From Trema orientale (Eukaryota; Streptophyta; Magnoliopsida; Rosales; Cannabaceae): DNA of 64,000 nt. The stretch lies in assembly GCA_002914845.1 (NCBI GenBank), contig JXTC01000249.1, forward strand, positions 83,809 through 147,808. Direction: 5' to 3'. The translations under genes were made by a program, and so were the position numbers. Below are positions 34,318-45,580 of the stretch, one piece after another. Numbering within the stretch: position 1 is the stretch's first letter; each line of letters opens with the position of its first letter. The notes below the pieces were generated by a model. That model was not told where the DNA came from. It made no database searches and saw only the letters and a list, made by a program, of their open reading frames with translations.

Positions 34318-35909
34318 AAAAAGAAAAGAGTTTACATTTTAGTTGGGCCCACAATTTTATTTTAATTTTTTTTTCTTGCTTTTCTATCCATTTTCTCTTC
34401 AATCTCATTCTCTCTTCTATGTTCTACAAAATAACATATTTTTTTCACTCTTTACTTTTTCTATAATACTTTTTCCTGAGATGCCCAACATCACATATGT
34501 GTTAGATTTTCTATTAGAAATGAGATTCAATATAATAATTATAATCATTAAGTTAATAACTGACACTCTGTATAGTATGGAGCATCTATTTACCCATAGT
34601 TATAGACAAAGTTATTCAAGGCCAATTGCCCCCACTGGAGTTTTTGAAGAAAAATAATTCTTATATATAATGTTTGTGTAATATATACATGTATGTTTAT
34701 GAATAAAAAATACTAGTTATTAAAGGATACGAGCCTATAGAAATATATTATTTATTGAGCTAAGTATCACCTCTTAACCCAAGGCCCATATGCCCATATC
34801 AGTATACTATCTATCAAAAATTGAAAAATCCTGAATGAACTGATTTTTTTTTTAAAGGAAAATTCCAGATTGATTTAGAAAAACACCATTTTTTTTTTTT
34901 TTTCAAAATGATAGTTTTCAATGGTATTCGAGATAATCAGTTGGATTACTTAGGGTAACCAATCTAGTTACTTGAGGTAATCGGTCAAATTACCTTAGGT
35001 AACTTGATTAGTTACTTCAAGTATCTCATCATTTAACAAAAAGTAATATTTTCTAAATAATTTTAAAAGTGATATTTTCTAATTAAAATCTGGAATTTTT
35101 CAAATAATTTCAAAATCCAGGATTTTTCAATTTTTTTGAAAAATTACTGTAAAAAATCAAATTCCTCCAATTAACTCACCCTACTTCTTTTAAATAGAAA
35201 TTATAGTGGCTATCCTTTTTCTACACTTATTTAACAAATGTCCATTTTTCTCTTTTGTTAGCTAAATTACTTAGTATATGTATTTATATACTTGATATAT
35301 CTATATTTTTTACATTGATTGTGGACATAATATTTTTATAGTTGACATATTTACTGATATAGTGATCATTCAGTCATTATGCTATAGTATTTGAACAAGG
35401 GACCTCTACTTAAAGTAGGTCCAAAATTTGGTCATTCTGCTATGAGCCCTAGTCTAAGGTAGAGGGCAAATAGAAAAGCTATGTAATAAAAAAGAGATAA
35501 AAAATAAACGAAAGGAAGGAAAGCAAAATGCCATTAAGCTAAATAGAAATTAGGATTCCAAAATACAAAAAATAAATTTTCCTAATTCACCTAATTTGGG
35601 AATATAATAGAATAATACAATTAAAAACTTGTTTGAAACTTGGTAGATTCTGAATTAATTTTTATTCCAAAAGATAAGTAGATAATACCACTGATGAATG
35701 ACAATTTAGTCACTTATTTGTATTGATGATGAGGTCATTATATAACATGAAAACATAGAAAAAATAAGGGTTTTCAACACTTCTACCTACAAAAACAAAA
35801 AAGAATTACAAAAATATGGTAGGTCAGATTTTTTTTTTTCCCCAATTAATACTTTTAGTTACTAATTACCAGTGCTCGAAAACGGGTTACCAGTTACTAT
35901 TTAAAAAAA
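34318..35909. other. intergenic; short repeated TTACNTNAGGTAA words
   Basis: Mostly AT-rich. At 34945-35020 the words ATTACTTAGGGTAACC, GTTACTTGAGGTAATC and ATTACCTTAGGTAACT follow one another. Next to them are AAAAGTGATATTTTCTAA words like those inside the insertion at 18855-19060. Similar words recur at 36100-36180, so the MITE at 35910 may sit inside an older repeat. No gene. Confidence 0.4.
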
Positions 35910-36081
35910 GGGGATGGCTACGGTAGGGGCGTCCCTACGTAGGGTCATGCCTTAATTATCGTTGGATGGGAATCTGTGGGAAATAACGGGAATCTGTGGA
36001 GAATCTATTTATATACAGATTCCCATCCAACGGTGAATAAACATGGCCCTACGTAGAGGCGCCCCTACTGTAGACGCGCCC
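35910..36081. mobile_element. palindromic MITE, copy at 35.9 kb
   Basis: 172 bases from GGGGATGGCTACGGTAGG to CTACTGTAGACGCGCCC, opposite in orientation to the copy at 14272. The 9-bp target duplication TTAAAAAAA lies at 35901-35909 and 36082-36090. The two outer arms and the inner ATCCAACG arms make it nearly fully self-complementary. Confidence 0.85.
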
Positions 36082-36859
36082 TTAAAAAAAAGACATCTTT
36101 CTAATTATTTTAAAAAGTTATATTTTTCTAAAAAAATATGGTACTGAATTTAGAAAAAACTGAGTACACCGTATTTTTCTAATTTTTTTTCTCTTAAATC
36201 ACCTAATTTTCACAAGAAATAATTGTATTGTGTCAAAATTAATTATACCATTTTAATTACTTTTTTTTGCTATTATCTTATTTGAAAATTTTTGCTTTTT
36301 CGTTAAGTGATGCATGCCCCACTTGGTTACAGGTCTAGATCCGTCTCTGCCGTTGCATTACTATGTTTCCCTACCGAACATCGCCTAAAGGCTAAAGTAA
36401 ATGCTAGAAAGCTACTGGGCTTCATAAATCAACTTCAGTGATTGGAGCCCAACAATCTCGCGGTGTTTATTGTTTGCATCATTAATTGTTTAGATAAATC
36501 GGCTTCAGTGACCGGACCCCAGTACTCCGGCAGTTTTTATTATCGCAACCATTTACACATATATAAAAAAGTAAGGTAGAAAAGGAAGAAAAATCAGAAG
36601 ATAGGGAAAGTGCCGTACTTGCCTGCCTTTATTTACGAGACTGCCCAAAAAAAAAAAAAAAAATCAAAGAGAAAAGGACTATAAAATTGGAAAGAAAATT
36701 GATCAATTAAGGGAATGACTTTCTTTTTTTTTTTTTCCTCTTTTCTTTTAAGTGAGTTTAACTAAAGACTTCTACTTTATTACAGAAAAAAGGAAAAAAA
36801 GACATAAAAATCGAACCCCTAACCTAATACTCAATCCCCACCCGCCTAGCTAATCTCTC

Positions 36860-36971
36860 CATGAAAAGAATATGATAACGAAACTATAATTACATATGCA
36901 TATACAGTCATTAAACATGAAAAGAATATGATAACGAAACTATAATTACATATGCATATACAGTCATTAAA
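36860..36971. repeat. 56-base perfect tandem duplication
   Basis: CATGAAAAGAATATGATAAC begins at 36860 and again at 36916. The two 56-base units look identical as far as I can read. Confidence 0.85.
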
Positions 36972-37149
36972 CAAGGAAAACTAAGTTCGAGTAAACTAAT
37001 AATAGTAACAATAAGGAAAACTAAGTAGAGGTAAACAAAATTTAGCTATATTAATCAGACAATTTTTCTTCCTCTTATCCCATTGTATGTAATAGCAGTT
37101 TCTAGCTCTTACCATAAATCGCCGGTACAGAAAATAAATAAACTGAGTT

Positions 37150-37955
37150 ATAAGGCAGAAAATAATGTCCTCAGTAAGGAGATATTATGGTACTAAGTGA
37201 TACCAGCGAGGAAATGTGGATCCTATGGAATGAAAGGAATAACGCTGTTCATGGCACTAGGTGTAGACGGTCTGATGAAATTCGAGAAGGTGCAGGATGA
37301 CTTTTGTTTAAATTCCAGCAAGCACGCCTTAAGATTGATGGAGATATTGCCCAGCAAAATAAACCCCTTCGTGTCAAGTAGTGCTGCCCCCCTTCAGGTA
37401 AACTTAAACTAAGCAAAATAAACCCCTTCGTGTCAAGTAGTGCTGCCCCCCTTCAGGTAAACTTAAACTAAACATAGATACCGTTGTTGATCGAAGGTTA
37501 GGACGTGTGGGTATGGGTACTGTGATCAGGGATTGTAATGGGCAAGTGATTGATGTTCTAACGAGGCTAGTCCAGATTTCTATTAGTCTCTTTGGTGCTG
37601 AGTTGATAGCTATTCGAGAGGCTCTTAGTTGGTGTTTTAACTAATCTTTGTCAGTATATATTGTTGAAAATGATTGTTGGAATGCAATTGAGTCCGTAAA
37701 TTCTTTGGTTAGTTTATCTACTAAAGATATCTTGGTTGAAGATATCCAATCTTTAGTGTATTCTTGTAGTATAGGTTCTTATCGCTTTGTTATTCATGAG
37801 AGTAATAAAGTGGTCCATATACTTGCAAAGCGTTGTTTTAGAGAGGATTTTCTTTCGTCGTCGGCTGATGTAATCCAGGATGGTATTGCCAATCTCTGAC
37901 CGATGATTTGATTAAATAAAAGTTATAGTCTTCTCTTTTCCAAAAAAAAAAAAAA
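37150..37955 (+). mobile_element. 5'-truncated LINE 3' end with A-tail
   Basis: Plus-strand frames give ILWNERNNAVHG (the linker after the zinc-binding domain), then DTVVDRRLGRVGMGTVIRDC and FGAELIAIREALSW. ENDCWNAIES and HESNKVVHILAKRC follow. This is the RNase H domain of plant L1-type LINE ORF2. The element ends in an A-run at about 37940-37955, as expected for target-primed integration. A 59-base direct duplication (37353-37471) and stops show it is dead. It sits just 3' of the distant UGT flank. Confidence 0.8.
37353..37471. repeat. 59-base tandem duplication inside a LINE fragment
   Basis: AGCAAAATAAACCCCTTCGT begins at 37353 and again at 37412. The two units are essentially identical. 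It arose after the LINE inserted. Confidence 0.85.
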
Positions 37956-37984
37956 AAGTGAACCTACCAGCCTGGCGTTCACTT

Positions 37985-38545
37985 ATATACTAAATATGTT
38001 AGGCAAAGCTATTAGAGAAACCAAAAAAATGTTCGGATTTCGATGAATGCTGTTTTTTTGAGAGAATTGGTTTTATTTAATTGGAAACTTCTTTGGAGAT
38101 AGGATATTGTTCAATCTATTAGCATGGTGGAATATATGATTCAGTGTGCTGAGATGTTGATCGCTTGATGCATTCGATACTCTTGACATAAATTGATACG
38201 ATAGCATAATTAATATAACTGAATAGCTAAATTTTGACTCCTTGCAAAGCACTTATTCGATCGACCACATACACATTAATCTTGGTAAAATTTTATTTCA
38301 TCATAGTCTGAAACATGTATAATTTTGATCAGCCGCGCAACAGATCAGTGATAATTATCATTATTTCCTTGTTGCCATTCATTCTGTACACAAAAGCAAT
38401 TATTCAGTCGACCATACACAATCTTAGAATCAAAATCATTATTATTCTTAGCACAATTTTATTTCATCATAATTCGAAACACAATAAATTTTGATCAGCA
38501 GACACATCATATTCTTAAAAACTTCATAACAATCATTTCATTCAT
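37985..38545. other. 3' flank of the distal UGT, shared with the 18-21 kb locus
   Basis: 37999-38046 matches 18548-18595 and 38075-38190 matches 19155-19270. Here they are adjacent, without the 560-base insertion. 38230-38330 and 38395-38505 are diverged direct copies of a TTATTC-GTCGACCA ... TTTTGATCAGC block, also present once near 20655-20760. It probably includes the UGT 3' UTR. Confidence 0.7.
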
Positions 38546-40036
38546 TCATTGCGCCGCCGTATTGCCATTCACTCCCTCGTGTGCCACCGCTGGCTTTGGC
38601 CTCGGGAGCTGGCGCAACTCTCTCACGAGCTCATCCAAGTCTCTCAAAGAGCTCCCGCCCGCGCTCACCGCCGCTAGAGCCTTCTCTCCCCACTCCTTGG
38701 CCCTCATTCTCTCGGGGGCATCTCCCTTCATCAGCTCCGCAATCTCCTTCGCCAGCTCATCCGGGTCGGGCACGGCTTCCCCTCCCTCGCACACCCTCTT
38801 GACCACACCCCTCAGCTCCACGAGCAGCTTGGCGTTCACGTGCTGGTCGGCCTCCATGGGCCACCCCAGTATCCTCGTCACGCCGGCCCCCGACGCCTCC
38901 AGCATCGAGTTCCACCCGCAGTGGTTTAGGAACCCTCCCACGGCTCGGTGGTTCAGTATCAGCAACTGCGACGCCCACCCCTTTACCACCAATCCCCTGT
39001 TCCCCACCTTCTCCTCAAACCCATCCGGAACCTCGCCGTACCCCTCCGCGGCCTCCTCGGCGGTGCCCGTCTTCACGACCCACAGGAACCGGACACCGCT
39101 GCGTTCGAGCCCGGCAGCCAAGGCCACCATTTGTTGCCTATTGAGCAGCTTCTGGCTCCCGAAGCAGACATAGAGAACAGAGTCATCAGGGCACGAATCG
39201 AGCCAAGCCAGAACATCCGCGGAGTCGCGGTTGTTCTCAAGAACGTGCCTTTTCTTGGTGCCGAGTAGGTTCAAAGGGCCAACCCCGTAGACTCTGTGGT
39301 GTCCGGCTCTGTTCTTCAGGTATCTCAAGTAGTCACCCTCGAAGCCTTCGAAGGTGTTGATGACGATTCCCCAGCTGGAGATGTTTGTCGCGAGGAAGTC
39401 TTTGATGAAATCGGTCTCGGGGTTGGACTCCCTGCAGCGGCGGAACACCGAGGGCATGAGCTCCACCCGGAAGGACGGCGATCCGGGGATGTCGGGGAAA
39501 TCAACGACGGAGGGAGAAGTCTCCCTGACGAGGCTCAGGACACTCCAGCACTTGTCGAGAACAGAGAATTGCAGAGCCGCAATGGAGGAGAAGCTGATCC
39601 TGGGGATGTTGATCTGGTTGGCGAGTTGGAGAGTCCACCCGAGGAAGAAGTCGGAGATGAGGGCGACAGGGGGGTTGGGGTGGGAGTGGAACCACTGGAC
39701 GATGGGTTCCTTGAGCTTGCTGAGGGCGTTCATCATGGCGATGTTGCCGGGGCCGCCGATGTCCATGATGTTCTCGACGCCGGAGGAGAGGGTGGCGTAG
39801 GAAGGGAAGGGGAAAACCAGGGTGTGGATGGTGGCGGGGTGGGCGGAGAGGAGAGGCCCTAGGATTTTGTGGTTCTTTGGGGTGGTGATAATGGTGATGA
39901 TGAAGTCCTGGAGGGCTAGGTGGTGGGTGAGGTCCAGGAATGCCAGCATGTGGCCTTGGGCTGGGTATGGAAACATCAGAATGTGAGGAGACTGGTTTGA
40001 GCCGCCGGTTGTGGTGGTGGTGGTGGTGGACGACAT
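38546..40036 (-). CDS. UDP-glycosyltransferase, UGT89 family (UGT89A2-like), distal paralogue
   Basis: Intronless, 496 residues, starting at ATG 40036 (MSSTTTTTTTGGSNQSPHIL). His29 in AQGHM and Asp129 in ISDFFLGW form the usual acceptor-activating pair. The PSPG box begins at Trp354 (WASQLLIL, with Ser where Pro is usual), keeps HCGWNS and ends GWPMEADQ. It has 45 residues instead of 44, because a Thr is added in AGVTRILGW. The C-terminus ends in a tail of about 20 residues after the usual DELVRELRQL. The gene is even more GC-rich at third positions than the paralogue at 20765, which creates long antisense frames without meaning. It is in the same orientation with a shared 3' flank, so it arose by duplication of that locus. 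Probably functional; the effect of the PSPG insertion is uncertain. Confidence 0.92.
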   Translation of the reverse strand: MSSTTTTTTTGGSNQSPHILMFPYPAQGHMLAFLDLTHHLALQDFIITIITTPKNHKILGPLLSAHPATIHTLVFPFPSYATLSSGVENIMDIGGPGNIAMMNALSKLKEPIVQWFHSHPNPPVALISDFFLGWTLQLANQINIPRISFSSIAALQFSVLDKCWSVLSLVRETSPSVVDFPDIPGSPSFRVELMPSVFRRCRESNPETDFIKDFLATNISSWGIVINTFEGFEGDYLRYLKNRAGHHRVYGVGPLNLLGTKKRHVLENNRDSADVLAWLDSCPDDSVLYVCFGSQKLLNRQQMVALAAGLERSGVRFLWVVKTGTAEEAAEGYGEVPDGFEEKVGNRGLVVKGWASQLLILNHRAVGGFLNHCGWNSMLEASGAGVTRILGWPMEADQHVNAKLLVELRGVVKRVCEGGEAVPDPDELAKEIAELMKGDAPERMRAKEWGEKALAAVSAGGSSLRDLDELVRELRQLPRPKPAVAHEGVNGNTAAQ

Positions 40037-40204
40037 GGTTGGTTTTTTCTTACTCTGCTTTTTCTTCTCCTCTTTCTCAAGGATATATCATATCACACTA
40101 GGACTAGCGAGAGACTGTGCAGTGTGTGACCTTTCTTCAAATCTCGATTATTAGCCCATATATATATATATTTTCTTCTGATAATAATATATATATATAT
40201 TTTC
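40037..40204. other. upstream region of the distal UGT
   Basis: AT-rich; a TATATATATATATT run at 40158-40171 could serve as a TATA region for the minus-strand gene. That is weak evidence, because TA runs are common here. Confidence 0.3.
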
Positions 40205-40221
40205 CCAGGCGTACGTATCTT

Positions 40222-40387
40222 TTTTTTTTTTTTTTAAAAAAGTGGGGCTTAACTAATGACCACCACTTACTATAAATTAAAGAAAAATGGCACACACACA
40301 CACTACCAAGGTTTGAACCCCTGACCCCCCCAAACACACACACACAACCCTCAAACCTTGGACCAACTGAGCTAACCCCAGTTGGCT
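40222..40387 (-). mobile_element. tRNA-derived SINE, copy 2
   Basis: Same family as 6051-6212. On the minus strand it has the A box TTAGCTCAGTTGG, the B box GGGTTCAAACC and an A-tail of about 18 bases (T-run on plus). An exact 17-bp target duplication CCAGGCGTACGTATCTT lies at 40205-40221 and 40388-40404. The perfect duplication and long A-tail suggest a younger insertion than copy 1. It lies in the upstream region of the distal UGT. Confidence 0.9.
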
Positions 40388-40404
40388 CCAGGCGTACGTA
40401 TCTT

Positions 40405-43400
40405 ACTCGTGAGTCTAGCATCACATGATATCGGAGTTTGTTATTATTGATTATAATTAATAAATTATATTCTATACGAGTAATATTTAATATGTAATTA
40501 TAATAATTCAATAACATACTATTATGATATTGGAGACAATATGTGCCTCGTAACATTATTCATATTATATTTAATAATAATGTTATATAGCAATACTATT
40601 TTATTATGCGCAAAAGACAAATTTTTTACTTTTGTGATGTAGCTGTATATAGATATCACCAACTTTGCAAGCTGCCTGTCTATGTGTATATATATATTTG
40701 CTTGAATACCTGTCTATATATTTACCTTAGTTTTTATGGTGGTGGTTGATAGGTTTTATTTTATTTTCTTATAAATTTTGTTTTTGAATTAAAATTATTT
40801 TAATTAAACATAAATAATTCTATGTTTTCTTCTAGTAGTCATTCCTTTTGGGTTTCTAGTAGTCATCATTTCTTTTTATTAAGAAAGCATCACCGAAATG
40901 CCATCTTCTTCTTCGTCATCTTTTCGTCTCCATCTCCTTTAAATTAATATATCTAATAATTGAGAATAAAACATTTCTAGATTTACGTGTTTGATAACAC
41001 GGTTGGAAAGATCGAAAAAGAAAATGAAAGAAAAAAAGAAACAAATTTCCGAAGGTGAGAACCAAGTCACTTTAGGTTTGTTTGGATTTATTTCGTTTTT
41101 TTTTTAATCTTTTTAACTTGAAAAATAGAAAGTTTTTTTGGAAGTTTGCTTGGCAACATTGTTTTTACTTTTTGTTTTTAAAAATTATTACCAAAAATTA
41201 AAAAAAAAGTGGTGATAAAAAATTTTTAATACCTTTATTTTTTGAAATAAATTTCAAAAACAAAAGAACATACAAATATTTGTACACAAGTGCGCACATA
41301 CATATATGTATATACATATATAAATATAAGTTTATATGAATTTTTCTCTCATTATTGGTACTTTATTGTTTTTAGAAACAGATAGTAAAATAAAGTTTGC
41401 TAAGTATATTTCTTATTTATAAAAATTGAAAACCAAACCAAAGTTTTTACTTTTATTTTTCAATTTATTTAAACAAAAAAACTAGAAGTTAATCCAAACA
41501 AGCCCTTTATATATAGAAGATTTTGTTTTTTATTTTTTTTACCTATATATAAATATTATTTTACCTAATCAAAATTTGTTTTACACGTTTTTTATGGTAA
41601 AATTGTAAAAAGAGAAAGATCATTAAATAGTGTGTGTTTGTCTTTTAATTTTTTTTAACTACTCAAATTATTATAGTCGTTAAATAAGATGACACAACGT
41701 CTAAATAAAAAAAATACTTATAAATAAGTAAAAAAATTCAATTAGGATCTATTTAAATTATATATATATATATATAACATACGTTGACAGTCAATTAGAG
41801 ACTGTAGAGTGTATGAATTAATGTGAATGAACCTTTCTTTATATCTTAATTATAGGCCATTCGCCATCCCATAGATATGTGTCTTTTTCTTTTGAGAAAA
41901 TAGCCATGTAAGATGCGCAAAAACATAAGTTTGTTTTTATTTTAGTCTTTTATTTTACGATCTAGTGTTAGGTATCACTGACTTTGCAACTACCCTCTAT
42001 CTACTTTCAATAAGTAACAAAAACGGAAAACACGAGGGGAAATACAAAAAAGGCAAGTAGGTAATAATTGGGGCTGGTGGTTGTAAGCTTCAGCAGCAGT
42101 CGGTCCATTATTTTGTTTTTTTTTTTTTGGTTTTTATTAGTCGTTGCATTTTCTTAGTTTTTTGTCTTTTTTATTTTATTTTATTAAAACTAGTAAAGAA
42201 GCACGTGACACTGACACATTCTAATAAGTTTAAATAACCTATGAAGACACCATATAAGTCATAAAATATATGATTAAATCAACGGAGAGAACACTGAAGA
42301 AAGAGGAAAAAGCTAGTAAATCCTAAGCGAAAAGGGGGAAGTTTTTAATCAACGACACGTAAAGAAAGAAAAAAAGAAGGTGTATATATATGGGGGAAAA
42401 ATCTAACCTAGAGCCCAGTTTTTTCTCTCATCATGCGTGACAAAAAGACAGCATATAACTGATTGAAAACTGGAGATGGACCCACTTCATGAAAGGGTAC
42501 AATAAGTTTGGGTGCATTGGATCATTCTCTCCTCTTCCAATTTCTCTGCAATATTCCTCCACTTTTAGTTTTAAATTCGGTCCATACAGACAAAGTTTCC
42601 TATTCACACCAAATTTTCCTAGTTTCGGTCATCGGAAATGGGTTTCTGGCAACTACTTATCATCTCTATTTTCTTCCTCTATCTCTTGGTATCTTCTTAG
42701 TACCTCAACGCCGTCGTTTTAGGTATCTCCATTCTCAAATACGAATGGCTTTTGCTTTTGCTCTTGCTCATGGCTTCTCCTCACTGTCAGCATTGTCGCC
42801 GCCATCAACCGCGGAGGTCCTGCTTCAATCCGAAAAAAAAAAAAAAACCCATCACCTTATGATAAGAGTGTCAAAAACACCAGACTAAAATTTTAAAACA
42901 CCATTATATGAAAGAAAAATAAAAGAAATAAACTTAGCTTAAATTCATATCTGGAATTTTTTAGGGGAAGAATTTTTTATTTTTATTTTTTGTAAAAATT
43001 TTATTGTAAAAGTCACTTAGCCAGGAAATTTTTTAGCCACAAAAATTCGGATATTTGAAAGACGATTTCCACTTTTTGATGAATGAGTGATGCTTCAATC
43101 AATGGTTATGGTTCTTTGACTGTACCAGCAACGAGAATTGGACGACTTTTTCCCCTCCGATTTTTTCTACTCATAAAACCCAGAAATGAGATAGATCAAA
43201 AGGCAAATAATTTCAAGGTTTCTGAAATGAATGGGTCCATTGGCTGAGAACTGGAGACGGCGCATACGAAAAAGGAGAACGAGAAACAACCCTGCAATGA
43301 ATGGCTCCATACGAAAAAAGAGAGGAAAAAGAAAGCTAAGAAACAATGAAAAGTTGAGAGAGAGAGATAGGTCCCACCTATTTAATTTAATATAAATGTA

Positions 43401-43529
43401 ATCAAAAGAGGAATAAATAGCTAACAGACTCTATAACAAGCCACTTGATGCAATTGGCTGACATCCTGAAATATGGCTCTTCTATTTCTCATCCAAAGGC
43501 CACATTTTTTTCTCTCATTACATAAGTGA
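40405..43529. other. intergenic; one GC-richer block at 42.48-42.84 kb
   Basis: Mostly AT-rich. 42480-42840 is more gene-like in composition and includes the frame MAFAFALAHGFSSLSALSPPST (about 42746-42810), which resembles an organelle transit peptide. It runs into an A-run at 42832-42846 and no downstream exon was found. It could be a captured or retroposed gene fragment. Nothing else recognised. Confidence 0.3.
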
Positions 43530-43787
43530 AAAACTTGCCAATTTAGGAGGATTTTTTTTTTAACCTATGTGTAGGTATTTTTTTTTTAGCCGTTAGATCA
43601 TCATCTAAATGTAATCCAACGGCTATAGTGAGGTGCAAAAAAAGACGTGCATCATTAATGCTATTTCTCTCTCTTCTTTTTTACTATAAAAAAATATGCA
43701 TGACAAATTTTCATTCGTCAAAATGATACCTATGTATAGGTAAAAAAAAAAAAATTACCTACTGGATTGGTGTCCATATATATATAG
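43530..43787 (+). mobile_element. MITE with TTGCCAAT-type ends, copy 2
   Basis: Matches 26003-26243 in order. The left end is TTGCCAATTTAGGAGG, the middle GCCGTTAGATCATCATCTAA and CAAAATGATACCTATGTATA, and the right end TACCTACTGGATTGGTGTCC. The left and right ends are imperfect inverted repeats (CCAATTTAGGAGG against CCTACTGGATTGG). Confidence 0.6.
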
Positions 43788-45580
43788 GCCAAATTCCCCC
43801 CCAAAAAAATATATAGGCCAAACAGTCCTCGTAATTAGTTTTGAGACTAATCACTCACTATCAATCTTACTATTAAAGTTAATATATAATGAAAAAGCTT
43901 GAGTTGACTTTCATCCAATGGTTATAAACAGTGCAAGGGTAAAAGTAAGCAAAAAATTACAACCGGTTGAGGAGTTCTTCCTTTCTCTCTTTTTTTTTTT
44001 TTTTTAAAATTATCGTTGAGAGGTTGCTACGTAAAAAAAATATATATAATATTTTCATCCATAAAAAAAATATAATATTTGCTTTTGTTGTATGAATTCT
44101 CATTTAGAATTTGTAATAATAAGATCTAATAGACGACTAATGATGTGCTAATAATACTATATTTATTTTTACATATACGTCATATGGATGTAGAATCGGT
44201 ATAACGAAATTCGGACTTTTATTTCACGAAAATATTATTTATTTATTAATGCAAAGTTTACAATTTACAATATAATTTACAAAGTTTCAAACCTATTAAT
44301 AGTAGAAAAACTATAATTTTCCCATAAAAAAGAACTTTAATTTTCCGTGAAAAAGTTATAGGACTATAAAATACCAGGACAACTTTTTTTTTTCTTTCTA
44401 TTTTTACTTTCATTGTATAAATCATTTGATATTTAAACATTTAATCTCTTACACGCGTGAATAGTTGGCTATATTTTTAGCAGTATTGATATTAGCAACG
44501 AAAAAAAAAATATTAGTTATCTTTATTTTTTGTCAACAGAAAATTATGGGATTTCATTTTTTCAGTTGGTCGGATATAGTTACGCAGTCATTGATAATTA
44601 TAAGTATGATATTTTAATCGTGTGGTATGATGATAAAATTATCAAGTGGTAAATATGTGGTAACATAAATTAATTATGATTTAACATGACCTAATAAAAA
44701 ATTAATGTGTAATTCTTTGAATATTTGTTAGGCTATGTTATATTTTCCCGAAAAATATTACTTTACTGGGCCTTATCTTATTACTTAAACAATGTTCTCA
44801 TGTTACCTAAGAAAATAAAAATATTATATGTCTGTACTCAAAAAAAAAAAAAAAAATTACATGTCCTTTATATTTATGTGGGTGACTAATCACCAAATTT
44901 TATATTGTAGGACTATAGTCTAGTCGTACTATATACGTATAAATACTAAGAATATGTAGAAATAGCCCTTAAACTTATTGAGTAGTAAATATTGTTGGCC
45001 TCTAAAATTTATAAAAGTTGGCCTTCTCTAATTTAAACACGTTCAAGGCACATACTAGCTTGGATAATGCTCTAGCTATAGTATCTGCAAAGTGATCAAA
45101 AAGTTTAAAAAAAAAAAATTGATATTGTGTAAAATCCACACAGTTTTGCCTGATATGACTAATTTTATAAATATTTTTTAAGGTAGAGTACAAACATCCT
45201 TAATTTAGGTAAATTGTTCTTCAGACTATTAATGCATTTAAAATTGACAAACAAGATATAATTAGTAATATAGTTGATAGCAAAATCTTAGTCTTTTGCC
45301 GGAATTTTCAAATAGTCATTGTCAAAAAAATTTCCAAAAGAAAAAAAAATTCATCAACTTCTATTTACCCTTTTATTCTTTTATTGTAACCATTATTTTT
45401 TAGATTGAGAAGAATGCTATAATAATATTTCGAATTCAAAGAGAGAGTGAATATTTTAGTGAATATTTTCTGATGAATATTTCTTAAGGGTTTTTTTCTT
45501 TTGTTTTTATATGTTAAGTATCACTTACAAATTCGAATAAAAAACTTGTATTTGTCAAATTGTAAATTATATATATATGT
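43788..45580. other. intergenic, nothing recognised
   Basis: AT-rich with A- and T-runs. Open frames on the minus strand (44258-44440, 45002-45193) have no motif. Confidence 0.35.

Noticed and set aside
37197-37899. Possible host RNase H-like gene
   Set aside because: It has the LINE ORF2 domain order, an A-tail and internal duplications; it is a LINE 3' fragment.
38562-39862. Plus-strand frames up to 203 residues opposite the distal UGT
   Set aside because: Same cause; Pro/Ser/Glu-rich nonsense composition complementary to the UGT codons.
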